This document shows, piece after piece, positions 35,512 through 43,557 of a DNA stretch of 64,000 nt. Position 1 is the stretch's first letter; each line of letters starts with the position of its first letter. The stretch is from contig NZ_CP110629.1 in assembly GCF_026153455.1 (NCBI RefSeq), positions 806,001-870,000 on the forward strand, read 5' to 3'. The DNA is from Marinimicrobium sp. C6131. Its GTDB lineage: Bacteria; Pseudomonadota; Gammaproteobacteria; Pseudomonadales; Cellvibrionaceae. The notes below the pieces were generated by a model that saw nothing but the letters and a program-made list of their open reading frames with translations, was not told the DNA's origin and ran no database searches. The position numbers were made by a program, and so were the translations under genes.

Positions 35512-35547
35512 AAAAGGAGGGGCTGGTAGCAGTCCCTCCTTTTTTTA
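35512..35547 (+). terminator. Intrinsic terminator between rplT and pheS
   Basis: GGAGGG (35516-35521) pairs with CCCTCC (35534-35539), extended by AAAA/TTTT, and is followed by a long T-run. A second hairpin, GACACG-GTAA-CGTGTC (35482-35497), lies just before it. Because pheS follows within 45 bp on the same strand, this may be a partial terminator or attenuator rather than a full operon end. Confidence 0.85.
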
Positions 35548-35586
35548 TTTTTAGACGACCGTGAACAACTTTTTTGGGTTTGACTG

Positions 35587-36600
35587 ATGGAAAATCTCAA
35601 TGCGCTGACCGAAGCGGCGCTCAAGCAGGTACAAGAAGCCGATGACCTGGCCAGCCTGGACAAAGTCCGGGTCGAGTATCTGGGCAAGAAAGGCAGTATC
35701 AGCGCCCAGATGAAAAGCCTGGGACAGCTGTCCGCCGAGGAGCGGCCCGCCGCCGGGGCGAAAATCAACGAAGCCAAGAATCAGGTTCAGGACGCGCTGA
35801 ATGAGCGCAAAGCGGCCCTGGAAAAAGCGGCCATTGACGCCCAACTCGCCGCCGAGACTCTGGATGTGACCCTGCCGGGCCGCGCCAACCAGACCGGTGG
35901 ATTGCACCCGGTCACCCGCACGCTTGAGCGAATCGAAGCCATTTTCGCCGCGGTGGGTTATACCGTGGAAGAAGGCCCGGAAATCGAAGACGATTACCAC
36001 AACTTCGAAGCTCTGAATATTCCGTCCCATCACCCTGCGCGGGCGATGCACGACACCTTTTACGTGGACGACACCCACGTACTGCGCACCCACACCTCGC
36101 CGGTACAGGTGCGCACCATGGAAAACCGGAAGCCGCCCATTCGCATCATCTGCCCGGGGCGGGTGTACCGCTGCGACTCGGATCTGACCCATACCCCCAT
36201 GTTCCACCAGATCGAAGGTCTGGTGGTGGACAAGGGCATCAGCTTTGCCGACCTGAAAGGCACGGTAGACGAATTTCTGAAAGCCTTCTTTGAGGCCGAC
36301 GTGCCCGTGCGTTTCCGGCCGTCCTACTTCCCCTTTACCGAACCTTCCGCCGAGGTGGATATTCAATGCACCCAGTGCCAGGGCAAGGGTTGCCGCGTGT
36401 GCAAGCAGTCCGGCTGGCTGGAAGTGATGGGTTGCGGCATGGTTCATCCGGAAGTCTTCAAAGCCAGCGGCGTGGACCCGGATACCTACACCGGCTTCGC
36501 TTTCGGCATGGGGGTCGAGCGCCTCGCCATGCTCCGCTACGGCGTGAACGATCTGCGCCTGTTCTTCGAAAACGACCTGCGTTTCCTGAAACAGTTTTAA
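35587..36600 (+). CDS. pheS: Phenylalanyl-tRNA synthetase alpha subunit
   Basis: The 337-residue protein has an N-terminal coiled coil (1-85) followed by the class II core: motif 2 IRIICPGRVYRCDSDLTHTPMFHQ, FRPSYFPFTEPSAEVD and motif 3 TGFAFGMGVERLAMLRYG. It forms the alpha2-beta2 enzyme with PheT. The start codon shares a TGATG overlap with a tiny Phe-containing reading frame (35561-35587), and a strong ribosome site is lacking. Confidence 0.97.
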   Translation: MENLNALTEAALKQVQEADDLASLDKVRVEYLGKKGSISAQMKSLGQLSAEERPAAGAKINEAKNQVQDALNERKAALEKAAIDAQLAAETLDVTLPGRANQTGGLHPVTRTLERIEAIFAAVGYTVEEGPEIEDDYHNFEALNIPSHHPARAMHDTFYVDDTHVLRTHTSPVQVRTMENRKPPIRIICPGRVYRCDSDLTHTPMFHQIEGLVVDKGISFADLKGTVDEFLKAFFEADVPVRFRPSYFPFTEPSAEVDIQCTQCQGKGCRVCKQSGWLEVMGCGMVHPEVFKASGVDPDTYTGFAFGMGVERLAMLRYGVNDLRLFFENDLRFLKQF

Positions 36601-36610
36601 GAGTCCGATT

Positions 36611-38992
36611 ATGAAAGTAAGTGAATCCTGGTTGCGGGAGTGGGTAAACCCGGCCATCACCACCGATGAACTGGCCGCTCAGATCACCATGGCGGGCCTG
36701 GAAGTCGATGCCGTTGATCCGGTCGCGGGTGAGTTCAGCGGCGTGGTGGTCGGCGAGATCGTCTCGGTCGAACAGCACCCGGACGCGGACAAACTGCGCG
36801 TGTGTAAAGTGGCGGGCGAGGGCGATGAACTCCGGCAGGTGGTGTGCGGTGCACCCAACGCCCGTGAAGGCATCAAGGTGCCGTTCGCGACCGTCGGCGC
36901 CACGCTCCCCGGTGACTTCAAGATCAAGAAAGCCAAGCTGCGCGGCGTGGAATCCTTCGGCATGCTCTGCGCCCAGACCGAACTGGAAGCCGGCGATGAT
37001 GACGACGGCCTGTGGGAGCTGCCCGTCGATGCGCCCACCGGCACCGACCTGCGCGAGTATCTGGGCCTGAACGACCAGATTATCGAAGTCGACCTGACCC
37101 CAAACCGCAGTGACTGCCTGAGCATCAAAGGTATTGCCCGGGAAGTCGGGGTGCTCAATCGTGTGCCGGTCAATGAACCCGAGATCGTTCCGGTCAAACC
37201 GGTCAACGACGAGACCCGACCGGTCACCCTGAGCGCGCCGGAAGGCTGCAGCCGCTATGTCGGTCGCGTGGTCCGGAACATTGATATCAGCCGCCCCAGC
37301 CCCCTGTGGCTGCAGGAGAAGCTGCGCCGGGCCGGTCTGCGCAGCATCGACGCGGTAGTGGATGTCACCAACTACGTACTGCTCGAGCTGGGCCAACCCA
37401 TGCATGCGTTCGACCTTGCCAAACTCAGTGGCGGTATCGACGTGCGCCTGGCCAAGCCGGATGAAAAGCTTGTACTGCTGGACGATCAGGAAGTCACCCT
37501 GACCGAAGGCACACTGGTGATTGCCGACCAGGAAAAGCCCCTGGCCATGGCGGGCATCATGGGCGGTCGCGACAGCGCGGTCGGCCCCGAAACCCGGGAC
37601 ATCTTCCTGGAAAGCGCCTTTTTCAATCCCATCGCCATTGCCGGTAAAGCCCGCAGCTATGGCCTGCATACCGATTCTTCCCACCGCTTTGAGCGCGGCG
37701 TGGACTATCAGCTGCAAGAACAGGCCATGGAACGCGCCACCGAGCTGCTGCTGAGTGTGGTGGGCGGTGAGCCCGGCCCCCTGGTCAAAGCCTGGGATGA
37801 AAACCACCTGCCGGGCGATCGCACCGTCAGTCTGCGTCGCGAGCGTGTGACCAGCGGCCTGGGTCTGGAATTGCCGGATGAAGACGTGGAAGCCATTCTG
37901 ACCGGCCTGGGGCTGACCCTGACCGAACAGACCGATGCCGGCTGGACCTTCGCGGTGCCCAGCTACCGGTTCGATCTGGCCATCGAGGCAGACCTGCTCG
38001 AAGAGCTGGCCCGCATCTACGGCTACAACCGGCTGCCCACCCGCAGTCTGGCCGCGGCCCTGAGTATTCCGGCCCGCCCGGAAGGGCGCCTGTCTCTGGA
38101 GCGTATTCGCCGGGAACTGGTGGCGCGGGATTATCAGGAAGCGATTACCTACAGCTTTATCGAGCCCAAGCTGTCCAAGCAGTTTGCGCCGGATATCGAG
38201 CCCGTCGCTCTGCGCAACCCCATCAGCGCCGATATGGCGGTCATGCGCCCGACCCTGCTGCCCGGGTTGGTCTCCACCCTCCAGCACAACCTGAACCGCC
38301 AGCAGGAGCGTGTGCGCCTGTTTGAGAGCGGGCAGCGGTTTGTTCCCGGTGCGGACGGCAAACTGAGCCAGGAGCCCATGCTGGCCGGTCTGATTTATGG
38401 CAGTCGTCAGCCCGAGGGTTGGGCCAATGTCAAAGAACCCGTGGACTTCTACGACCTCAAAGGCGACCTGGAAGCCGTACTGGCGCTTACCGGGGCCGGT
38501 GATGAGTTCCGCATGGCACCCGGTGCCCATCCGGCCCTGCACCCGGGCCAGTCCGCCGCCATTTACCGGGGTGAGACCCAGGTCGGCGTGATCGGCACCC
38601 TGCATCCGCAGCTGCAGCGCGGTCTGGACATCCCCGGAGCGGTGTTTGTGTTCGAACTGGCCCTGTCGGCGCTCAAGTCCGCCCGCAAGCCCGCCTTTGA
38701 GCCGCTGTCCCGTTTCCCAAGTGTCCGTCGGGACCTGGCGCTGCTGGTCGACCGGGGCGTGGCGGCCCAAAGCCTGTTCGATTGCGTCAAAAGCCACGCC
38801 GGTGAGCAATTGCGAGACTTAAAGGTCTTTGACGTGTATGTGGGCAAAGGTATTGATCCGCATAGAAAAAGTGTCGCTCTGGGCTTGACCTTTCAGGACG
38901 CTTCGCGCACTCTTAACGAGGAAGAGATCAACGCCTCTGTCGAGCGGGTAGTGGAACGCTTGAAAGAGGAGTTTGGTGCCACCCTCAGATAG
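36611..38992 (+). CDS. pheT: Phenylalanyl-tRNA synthetase beta subunit
   Basis: The 793-residue protein (E. coli 795) shows the EMAP-like tRNA-binding domain near 40-155 (VVVGEIVSVEQHPDADKLRVCKV), the B3/4 editing domain, the B5 domain and the catalytic-like core. It ends with a ferredoxin-fold anticodon-binding domain (FPSVRRDLALLVDRGV). It starts 10 bp after pheS. Confidence 0.97.
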   Translation: MKVSESWLREWVNPAITTDELAAQITMAGLEVDAVDPVAGEFSGVVVGEIVSVEQHPDADKLRVCKVAGEGDELRQVVCGAPNAREGIKVPFATVGATLPGDFKIKKAKLRGVESFGMLCAQTELEAGDDDDGLWELPVDAPTGTDLREYLGLNDQIIEVDLTPNRSDCLSIKGIAREVGVLNRVPVNEPEIVPVKPVNDETRPVTLSAPEGCSRYVGRVVRNIDISRPSPLWLQEKLRRAGLRSIDAVVDVTNYVLLELGQPMHAFDLAKLSGGIDVRLAKPDEKLVLLDDQEVTLTEGTLVIADQEKPLAMAGIMGGRDSAVGPETRDIFLESAFFNPIAIAGKARSYGLHTDSSHRFERGVDYQLQEQAMERATELLLSVVGGEPGPLVKAWDENHLPGDRTVSLRRERVTSGLGLELPDEDVEAILTGLGLTLTEQTDAGWTFAVPSYRFDLAIEADLLEELARIYGYNRLPTRSLAAALSIPARPEGRLSLERIRRELVARDYQEAITYSFIEPKLSKQFAPDIEPVALRNPISADMAVMRPTLLPGLVSTLQHNLNRQQERVRLFESGQRFVPGADGKLSQEPMLAGLIYGSRQPEGWANVKEPVDFYDLKGDLEAVLALTGAGDEFRMAPGAHPALHPGQSAAIYRGETQVGVIGTLHPQLQRGLDIPGAVFVFELALSALKSARKPAFEPLSRFPSVRRDLALLVDRGVAAQSLFDCVKSHAGEQLRDLKVFDVYVGKGIDPHRKSVALGLTFQDASRTLNEEEINASVERVVERLKEEFGATLR

Positions 38993-39003
38993 GGATAAGA
39001 ACT

Positions 39004-39312
39004 ATGTCGGGCGGGGCTCTCACAAAAGCCGATCTAGCCGAAAAACTCTACGACGAGCTTGGCCTCAACAAGCGTGAGGCCAAAGAGCTCGTGGAGCTGT
39101 TTTTTGAGGAAATCCGGCGGTCACTGGAAAGCAACGAACAGGTAAAACTGTCCGGATTTGGTAACTTTGACCTGCGAGATAAAAGCCAGCGCCCGGGGCG
39201 CAATCCCAAAACCGGGGAAGAAATCCCCATCAGCGCCCGCCGGGTGGTCACCTTCAGACCAGGACAAAAACTCAAGGCCAAAGTAGAAGCCTATGCTGGA
39301 ACCAAGCCATAA
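39004..39312 (+). CDS. ihfA: Integration host factor alpha subunit
   Basis: The 102-residue HU/IHF-family protein has ALTKADLAEKLYDELGLNKREAKELVE and the DNA-intercalating arm GRNPKTGEEIPISARRVVTF with its conserved proline. With IhfB it bends DNA at specific sites. It follows pheT by 11 bp, the conserved position. Its end overlaps the next gene by 20 bp. Confidence 0.96.
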   Translation: MSGGALTKADLAEKLYDELGLNKREAKELVELFFEEIRRSLESNEQVKLSGFGNFDLRDKSQRPGRNPKTGEEIPISARRVVTFRPGQKLKAKVEAYAGTKP

Positions 39313-39652
39313 CGACGAATTGCCGGTAATTCCGGGCAAGCGCTACTTCACCATTGGTGAGGTCAGCGAGCTTTGCGCCGTGAAACCTCACGTACTGCGC
39401 TATTGGGAGCAGGAATTCCCCCAGCTCAAGCCGGTCAAGCGTCGGGGTAACCGCCGGTACTATCAGCGCCAGGACGTGCTCACCATCCGCCAGATTCGGG
39501 CCCTGCTGTACGACCAGGGCTTCACCATCGGCGGCGCCCGCCAGCAGATGGAAGGGGAGACGGCCCAGCAGGACGCCAGCCAGTTCAGCCAACTCGTCGG
39601 CCAGATGATCGCCGAGCTGGAAGAAGTCCTGGAAGTGCTGAAAACCCGCTAA
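39293..39652 (+). CDS. MerR-family regulator of the pheST-ihfA locus
   Basis: The 119-residue protein has an N-terminal MerR winged helix (KRYFTIGEVSELCAVKPHVLRYWEQEFPQL, then RRYYQRQDVLTIRQIRALLYDQGFTI) and a short coiled-coil tail, with no effector-binding domain or cysteines for metal. This MerR gene regularly follows ihfA in pseudomonads and relatives. Its target and signal are unknown. Overlap with ihfA implies cotranslation. Confidence 0.9.
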   Translation: MLEPSHNDELPVIPGKRYFTIGEVSELCAVKPHVLRYWEQEFPQLKPVKRRGNRRYYQRQDVLTIRQIRALLYDQGFTIGGARQQMEGETAQQDASQFSQLVGQMIAELEEVLEVLKTR

Positions 39653-39662
39653 ATCAGGCACT

Positions 39663-39689
39663 TGCAAAATCACGATTTTGCGGTATCAT
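39663..39689 (+). promoter_or_regulatory. Candidate promoter for tRNA-Pro
   Basis: TTGCAA (39663-39668) and TATCAT (39684-39689) are 15 bp apart, followed by a GC-rich discriminator as in stable-RNA promoters. The spacer forms the palindrome GCAAAAT-CACG-ATTTTGC. The short spacing lowers confidence. Confidence 0.35.
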
Positions 39690-39742
39690 GCCCATCCCTG
39701 TGACGGACAGCCCCAACGGCACCGCTCACAGCCAGCCAAAAT

Positions 39743-39819
39743 CGGAGCGTAGCGCAGTTTGGTAGCGCACCACACTGGGGGTGTGGGGGTCGCAGGTTCA
39801 AATCCTGCCGTTCCGACCA
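39743..39819 (+). tRNA. tRNA-Pro (anticodon GGG)
   Basis: The 77-nt gene forms a full cloverleaf. The acceptor stem is CGGAGCG/CGTTCCG, the D-arm is around GCGCAGTTTGGTAGCGC, and the anticodon stem CCACA/TGTGG carries loop CTGGGGG with anticodon GGG at 39777-39779. The T-arm has GGTTCAAATCC, and CCA is encoded. It reads CCC (and CCU) codons. It lies after the pheST-ihfA-merR block, a common location, and a terminator follows. Confidence 0.97.
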
Positions 39820-39832
39820 AATACCGACGTTT

Positions 39833-39870
39833 AAGCCCTTGATTTTCCTAGAGAATTTCAAGGGCTTTTT
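39833..39870 (+). terminator. Intrinsic terminator of tRNA-Pro
   Basis: AAGCCCTTGA (39833-39842) and TCAAGGGCTT (39858-39867) form a perfect 10-bp stem followed by a T-run. Confidence 0.85.
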
Positions 39871-39911
39871 CGTTTCTGGTCCTCTTTGTGCCGTAATTGT
39901 GCCCCAACCAA

Positions 39912-39953
39912 ACGTAGGGCGGGTAAGCGCAATGCGCGCACCCGCCGCTACCA
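39912..39953. repeat. Short REP-like palindrome after tRNA-Pro
   Basis: CGTAGGGCGGGTAAGCGC is followed by its partner GCGCACCCGCCGCTACC. This is the family of short elements seen at 3829, 13460 and 21701, here with compensated GGGTAAG/ACCC changes. The remaining gap to the next gene (39954-40118) holds no gene I can support. Confidence 0.7.
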
Positions 39954-40118
39954 ATGGATCTTCCCAAACAGCATTACCTGATTTTGTGACAAAAGTCCTG
40001 CCACTCGGCTAGAAACCGGTATTGAACTCGTTATACTTGCGTGACGAGGAAACCGCTCATGGGATGATCTGGTTTTCTGTAATGAATTTTAAGAGACCAC
40101 GGAAACAGGAGGTGTAAG

Positions 40119-41084
40119 GTGTCTTACGCGAGTCAGTTTAACAGGGTAAATCTCTCCTCTTTACAGCGTAGCGTCGGAAATGGTGGCGCTAACCTTCCTC
40201 TCGATGTGCTTCTTATCCAACGTTTGCTGAATGGCACAAAGCACTTGTATCAGGGTAAAGAATCTCTGCTGCCGGATGGGGTTTATGGTCCCGCCACAGG
40301 ACGTCAAATATCCCTTTATCAAAAGTCTGTCGTGGGTATGGTAAATCCCGATACGCTCGTAAATGTCAATCGGGCTACCCATCGAAGCCTGGTAGCGTCG
40401 TTGAAACCGGACTATATACTCAATCAACAGATTCATTCGCAGTTGAATCAAAAATCGGCAATTGACACGGATCAATTCAAAGCGCTGTACGAAGCGCAGT
40501 TTCCTGGCGCTCAGCACATTGGATCGCTTGTTGCCCTGCTCAAGAGAATCCTCGGCGATGCCGATATCACCGATGTTCGTTGGGTGGCCTATATGTTGGC
40601 GACGGTCAGGCGCGAATGCGGTGGAGCATGGCAGCCGATTCGGGAGTGGGGGCGAGGTCGTCATCGCCCCTATGGTAATGAGATAAAAGTGACTGATCCG
40701 GTTACAGGGAAAGAGAAAACCAATGTTTACTATGGTAGAGGGTATGTCCAACTGACCTGGGACTACAATTACAGAAATGTTGGCGAGCTGCTGGGTATGG
40801 GGGAGTCGCTTTACATCAACCCTGACGAGGCGCTCAAACCGGATGTCGCTTATAAAATCATGTCACTGGGTATGAGAAGAGGGATTTTTGCCAATGCAAG
40901 TCTGGCGCAGTTTCTGTCTGGCAAGCGAACGGATTATGTCGGAGCAAGACGAATCATCAATGGCAATGATCATGCTGAAGAAATCGCGCGGGATGCCAGG
41001 GATTTTGAGGAGCTGCTCTTTGCTTCGTCAGCACAGAAACTGTTTCGATTGATGCCCAACAACAGGTTTGCACACTATGCGTAG
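40119..41084 (+). CDS. Peptidoglycan-binding/GH19-like muramidase-type hydrolase (candidate antibacterial effector)
   Basis: The 321-residue protein has an N-terminal peptidoglycan-binding-like region (about 25-95, VLLIQRLLNGTKHLYQGK, then LPDGVYGPATGRQISLYQK). The GH19/lysozyme-like domain (about 130-300) has a probable catalytic glutamate in ATVRRECGGAWQ and the signature YYGRGYVQLTWDYNYRNVG. No signal peptide is present, so export must use another route, such as a type VI system, holin or lysis. It starts at GTG after a strong AGGAGG (40107-40112). Codon use is AT-richer than the housekeeping genes. A phage-type endolysin is the alternative reading. Confidence 0.75.
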   Translation: MSYASQFNRVNLSSLQRSVGNGGANLPLDVLLIQRLLNGTKHLYQGKESLLPDGVYGPATGRQISLYQKSVVGMVNPDTLVNVNRATHRSLVASLKPDYILNQQIHSQLNQKSAIDTDQFKALYEAQFPGAQHIGSLVALLKRILGDADITDVRWVAYMLATVRRECGGAWQPIREWGRGRHRPYGNEIKVTDPVTGKEKTNVYYGRGYVQLTWDYNYRNVGELLGMGESLYINPDEALKPDVAYKIMSLGMRRGIFANASLAQFLSGKRTDYVGARRIINGNDHAEEIARDARDFEELLFASSAQKLFRLMPNNRFAHYA

Positions 41085-41703
41085 TCTTGGACTCCTCAGT
41101 CTTTTTTGGTTGATTCTGTATGTTCCGGCTTGTGCCGACACGAGCGAGGCTTCGGCCGAAGCCGAAAGTGATCCCGGTACTGTCGATGCGAAGAAACAGC
41201 AGGAGGGTAACAGGAAGGGCCTCGTACAATCGCTGCCAGAGGGGTGGGAATCTTACACCCATAGCGATTGGCTGGAGTCTTTAGACATTACCTATTGCGA
41301 GACAGAGGATCAGGGCAGTGAGTCCCGCCGTAAGCATTGGATTGCTCTTGAGGGGCACTCCAGGTTACTCAGCCTGAATTGTGAGTTCGGAGCCTATCAG
41401 GATGCGTTTCACCTGTTCGTCGTTGATGTTGAAGCCGCAACGCTGAAGAGAGTGATCTTGCGGCCACCTGAGTCGGCGGACGCTGAGCCGAACGATCTTG
41501 CCAGAGGCGTCGTGTATATGAGTGAGCAAGGCGACAGGGTCGAGTTTGTCCACTTGTCCGCCGCCACAGGTGCTTGTGGATGGCGAGCCATTTATTCAAT
41601 AAAGGACATAAAGCGGGGTGGTCCGGTTGCCCCCAATGCTGCGTTTGGTGACGACGATTGCTACAACGGTGTAACCGTTGAAGGTTGGCCGGAAATTCAC
41701 TGA
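41077..41703 (+). CDS. Secreted DUF1176-like protein (candidate immunity partner)
   Basis: The 208-residue protein has an N-terminal signal peptide (MRSLGLLSLFWLILYVPACA) and a region with LLSLNCEFGAYQDAFHLFVV and a later CGW and DDCYNG. This resembles DUF1176, a periplasmic family with paired cysteines. Its ATG (41077) overlaps the end of the GH19-like gene by 8 bp, so the two are cotranslated. Cytosolic wall hydrolase plus periplasmic partner is the arrangement of peptidoglycan-effector/immunity pairs (inference). The family match is tentative. Confidence 0.65.
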   Translation: MRSLGLLSLFWLILYVPACADTSEASAEAESDPGTVDAKKQQEGNRKGLVQSLPEGWESYTHSDWLESLDITYCETEDQGSESRRKHWIALEGHSRLLSLNCEFGAYQDAFHLFVVDVEAATLKRVILRPPESADAEPNDLARGVVYMSEQGDRVEFVHLSAATGACGWRAIYSIKDIKRGGPVAPNAAFGDDDCYNGVTVEGWPEIH

Positions 41704-41754
41704 TGGCACGGGTCGAGGTTGGTTGGTGAGAAACGGGTTGCTTCCAACCGCGCG

Positions 41755-42126
41755 CTAGCCTCGACCACTTTTCCTCAAACGACGATCCACCCAGGCGTGA
41801 TAGCCGCGGGATAATAACCCGCGAATGCCGGGTAGCCCGATCAGCCACGCCAGGGGCCGTAACAATCGGGTCTTCCGCATCAGCAGGATGTAGGCATCCA
41901 GCTCCCGGTGTATCTGCCCCTCGCCATCCTGCACATGCAGTTCGCGCAGGGCCCTGTCTGGGTCTATTCCTCTCTGTTTCAGTTCGTGATCGCGGCCGGT
42001 TATATCGACCCATTGGACGGCTTCGCCGGCGGTGCCCGCCAGGCGCTCGTAGCGCTGGCGGTCGGCCACGCAGCGGGGGCAGGCGCCGTCGTAGTAAACG
42101 ATAAGGTGGTCGTCGCGGTTGCTCAT
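41755..42126 (-). CDS. DCC-family (DUF393) thiol-disulfide protein
   Basis: The 123-residue protein starts MSNRDDHLIVYYDGACPRCVADRQRYERL; the DGxCxxC motif (YDGACPRC) marks the DUF393/DCC family, thought to be small redox proteins. A C-terminal hydrophobic stretch (LLRPLAWLIGLPGIRGLL) may associate with the membrane. It is transcribed divergently from the EstB-like gene. No partner is apparent. Confidence 0.85.
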   Translation of the reverse strand: MSNRDDHLIVYYDGACPRCVADRQRYERLAGTAGEAVQWVDITGRDHELKQRGIDPDRALRELHVQDGEGQIHRELDAYILLMRKTRLLRPLAWLIGLPGIRGLLSRGYHAWVDRRLRKSGRG

Positions 42127-42155
42127 GGTAAGAACCTGTCTGTGGTTGAGCGTGG

Positions 42156-42186
42156 GTGACGATTTGTATGATGTATATCGTATAAT
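42156..42186 (+). promoter_or_regulatory. Candidate promoter for the EstB-like gene
   Basis: A perfect TATAAT (42181-42186) lies 49 bp before the gene. The best -35 (GTGACG, 42156-42161) is 19 bp away, so only the -10 is convincing. Confidence 0.4.
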
Positions 42187-42234
42187 GACGGTACCATAAA
42201 CGACCTATGTCTAACACAGAGAGTGGAGCGACGG

Positions 42235-43548
42235 ATGAAAAAAATAATGACGATTGGATGGGCGATGCTGATTCCGGTGTTGCTGGCCGCGGGCTGCAGC
42301 ACCACGGAGACGTCAGAGGGCTTCGAGTACCCCTCGGACATTGCCCAGGAGGGCGCTGATCCGGCCAAGGCGGCGGAGATTGATGCGCTGCTGCAATCCT
42401 TTGTGGAAGAGAAGAAAACCAACAGTGTAGCGGCTTTCGTGGCCCAGGACGGGAAAGTGCTGTATTCCGGTGCCTTTGGCTGGCGGGACATGGAAGCGGG
42501 GGTGCCGGCCAGTGTGGATGATTACTACGCGCTTTTCTCCCAGACCAAGGCGATCACGACTGTCGCGTTTATGACGCTGGTGGAGAAGGGGCTGGTGGAT
42601 ATCCATGATCCCGTCTCGAAGTACTTCCCGGGTATTCCGGACCAGGTGATTACCGAGTTTCACGACGACGGTCGCTATGACACCCGACCGGTTGAAACGC
42701 CGATGACCTTTGTGCATCTGATGGCGCATACGGCGGGTTTCGATGCCCGTCTGGCGGGGGAGCTTCGCAAGCAGCACGCCGGGGAGCCTATGGGATTTCT
42801 CGGTTTTGGCGGAAAGGAGCCTGATTTCGTGCCCATCGGTCAGCATACCTCGGGTGGGGATTTCAGCGCTGAGTATCTGGAAGAGGAAATGCTGGCGCTG
42901 GCGGAGTACCCGTTGGGCTTTGATCCCGGCGCGGAGTGGCACTATCACCTGAGCACCAACATGCTGGGTTATTTGATTGAACGCATTTCCGGCCAACCGC
43001 TACGTGACTACGTGAAAGAAAACGTGCTGGACCCGTTGGGTATGGACGATACCGACTGGTTTCACGCCCCGGAGGACTTTGATCGTTTCGTCAAACCTTA
43101 CCGGGCGGTCGACGGGGAGCTGGTGCCGGGTACGGAGTTGTATATCAAGGGTGCCGTCACCGAACAGCAGACCTACGCGGAGGGCGCCATTGGCCTGAAT
43201 GGCCCGATTGAGGATTACGCCAGGTTCTGCCAGATGCTGTTGAACAAGGGCGAGTTTAACGGCCAGCGGATTCTCCAACCGGAAACCGTGGAGCTGATGA
43301 CCACGGTGAATCGCCTGCCGGAGTCGAGCCAACCGTTTGAGTTTGGCCTGGGTTTTGAGCTGTACAACGATGAAAAAGAGCCGGTGCCGGCGGTGTCCGA
43401 TTCCGCTTACGCCTGGGGCGGACTGTTGGGCACGGCCTATATTATCGATCCGGAAAAGAACATGATTGCGCTGTTTTACCGCAATATGTATGAGCGGGAG
43501 GAACTGTACCCGCAGTTCCTGGAAAAGGCCTATGAGCTGATCGAATAA
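42235..43548 (+). CDS. Class C beta-lactamase/EstB-family serine hydrolase, lipoprotein
   Basis: The 437-residue protein has a lipobox LLAAGC (lipidated C21). Its serine hydrolase fold has the nucleophile motif S102-Q-T-K105 and the tyrosine motif in WHYHLSTNMLG, matching the W-x-Y-S-L layout of the esterase EstB. The C-terminal WGGLLGTAYIIDP stands in place of the KTG motif, also as in EstB. An esterase or peptidase role is therefore more likely than antibiotic hydrolysis. GGAG at 42225-42228 supports the ATG at 42235. It converges with the alpha-2-macroglobulin gene. Confidence 0.83.
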   Translation: MKKIMTIGWAMLIPVLLAAGCSTTETSEGFEYPSDIAQEGADPAKAAEIDALLQSFVEEKKTNSVAAFVAQDGKVLYSGAFGWRDMEAGVPASVDDYYALFSQTKAITTVAFMTLVEKGLVDIHDPVSKYFPGIPDQVITEFHDDGRYDTRPVETPMTFVHLMAHTAGFDARLAGELRKQHAGEPMGFLGFGGKEPDFVPIGQHTSGGDFSAEYLEEEMLALAEYPLGFDPGAEWHYHLSTNMLGYLIERISGQPLRDYVKENVLDPLGMDDTDWFHAPEDFDRFVKPYRAVDGELVPGTELYIKGAVTEQQTYAEGAIGLNGPIEDYARFCQMLLNKGEFNGQRILQPETVELMTTVNRLPESSQPFEFGLGFELYNDEKEPVPAVSDSAYAWGGLLGTAYIIDPEKNMIALFYRNMYEREELYPQFLEKAYELIE

Positions 43549-43557
43549 GTCGGGCCA

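Noticed and set aside
36458..38809. 783-residue minus-strand open frame opposite pheT
   Set aside because: It mirrors pheT codons in a GC-rich genome and has no recognisable domain or ribosome site; pheT is certain.
39670..39954. Minus-strand frame across tRNA-Pro reading WSERQDLNLRPPHPQ
   Set aside because: This is the well-known false protein produced by translating the antisense of a tRNA gene.
39820..40118. Prophage or integrase attachment region after tRNA-Pro
   Set aside because: No integrase, recombinase or duplicated tRNA end is visible within the window; kept only as a low-level finding.
41369..42217. 282-residue minus-strand frame covering the DCC gene in another phase
   Set aside because: Low-complexity Arg/Pro/His composition; the DCC frame with its CxxC motif is the real gene.
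42235..43548. Antibiotic-resistance beta-lactamase
   Set aside because: It has the SxxK serine motif but lacks the KTG box and matches the esterase-like EstB layout, so resistance is not supported.
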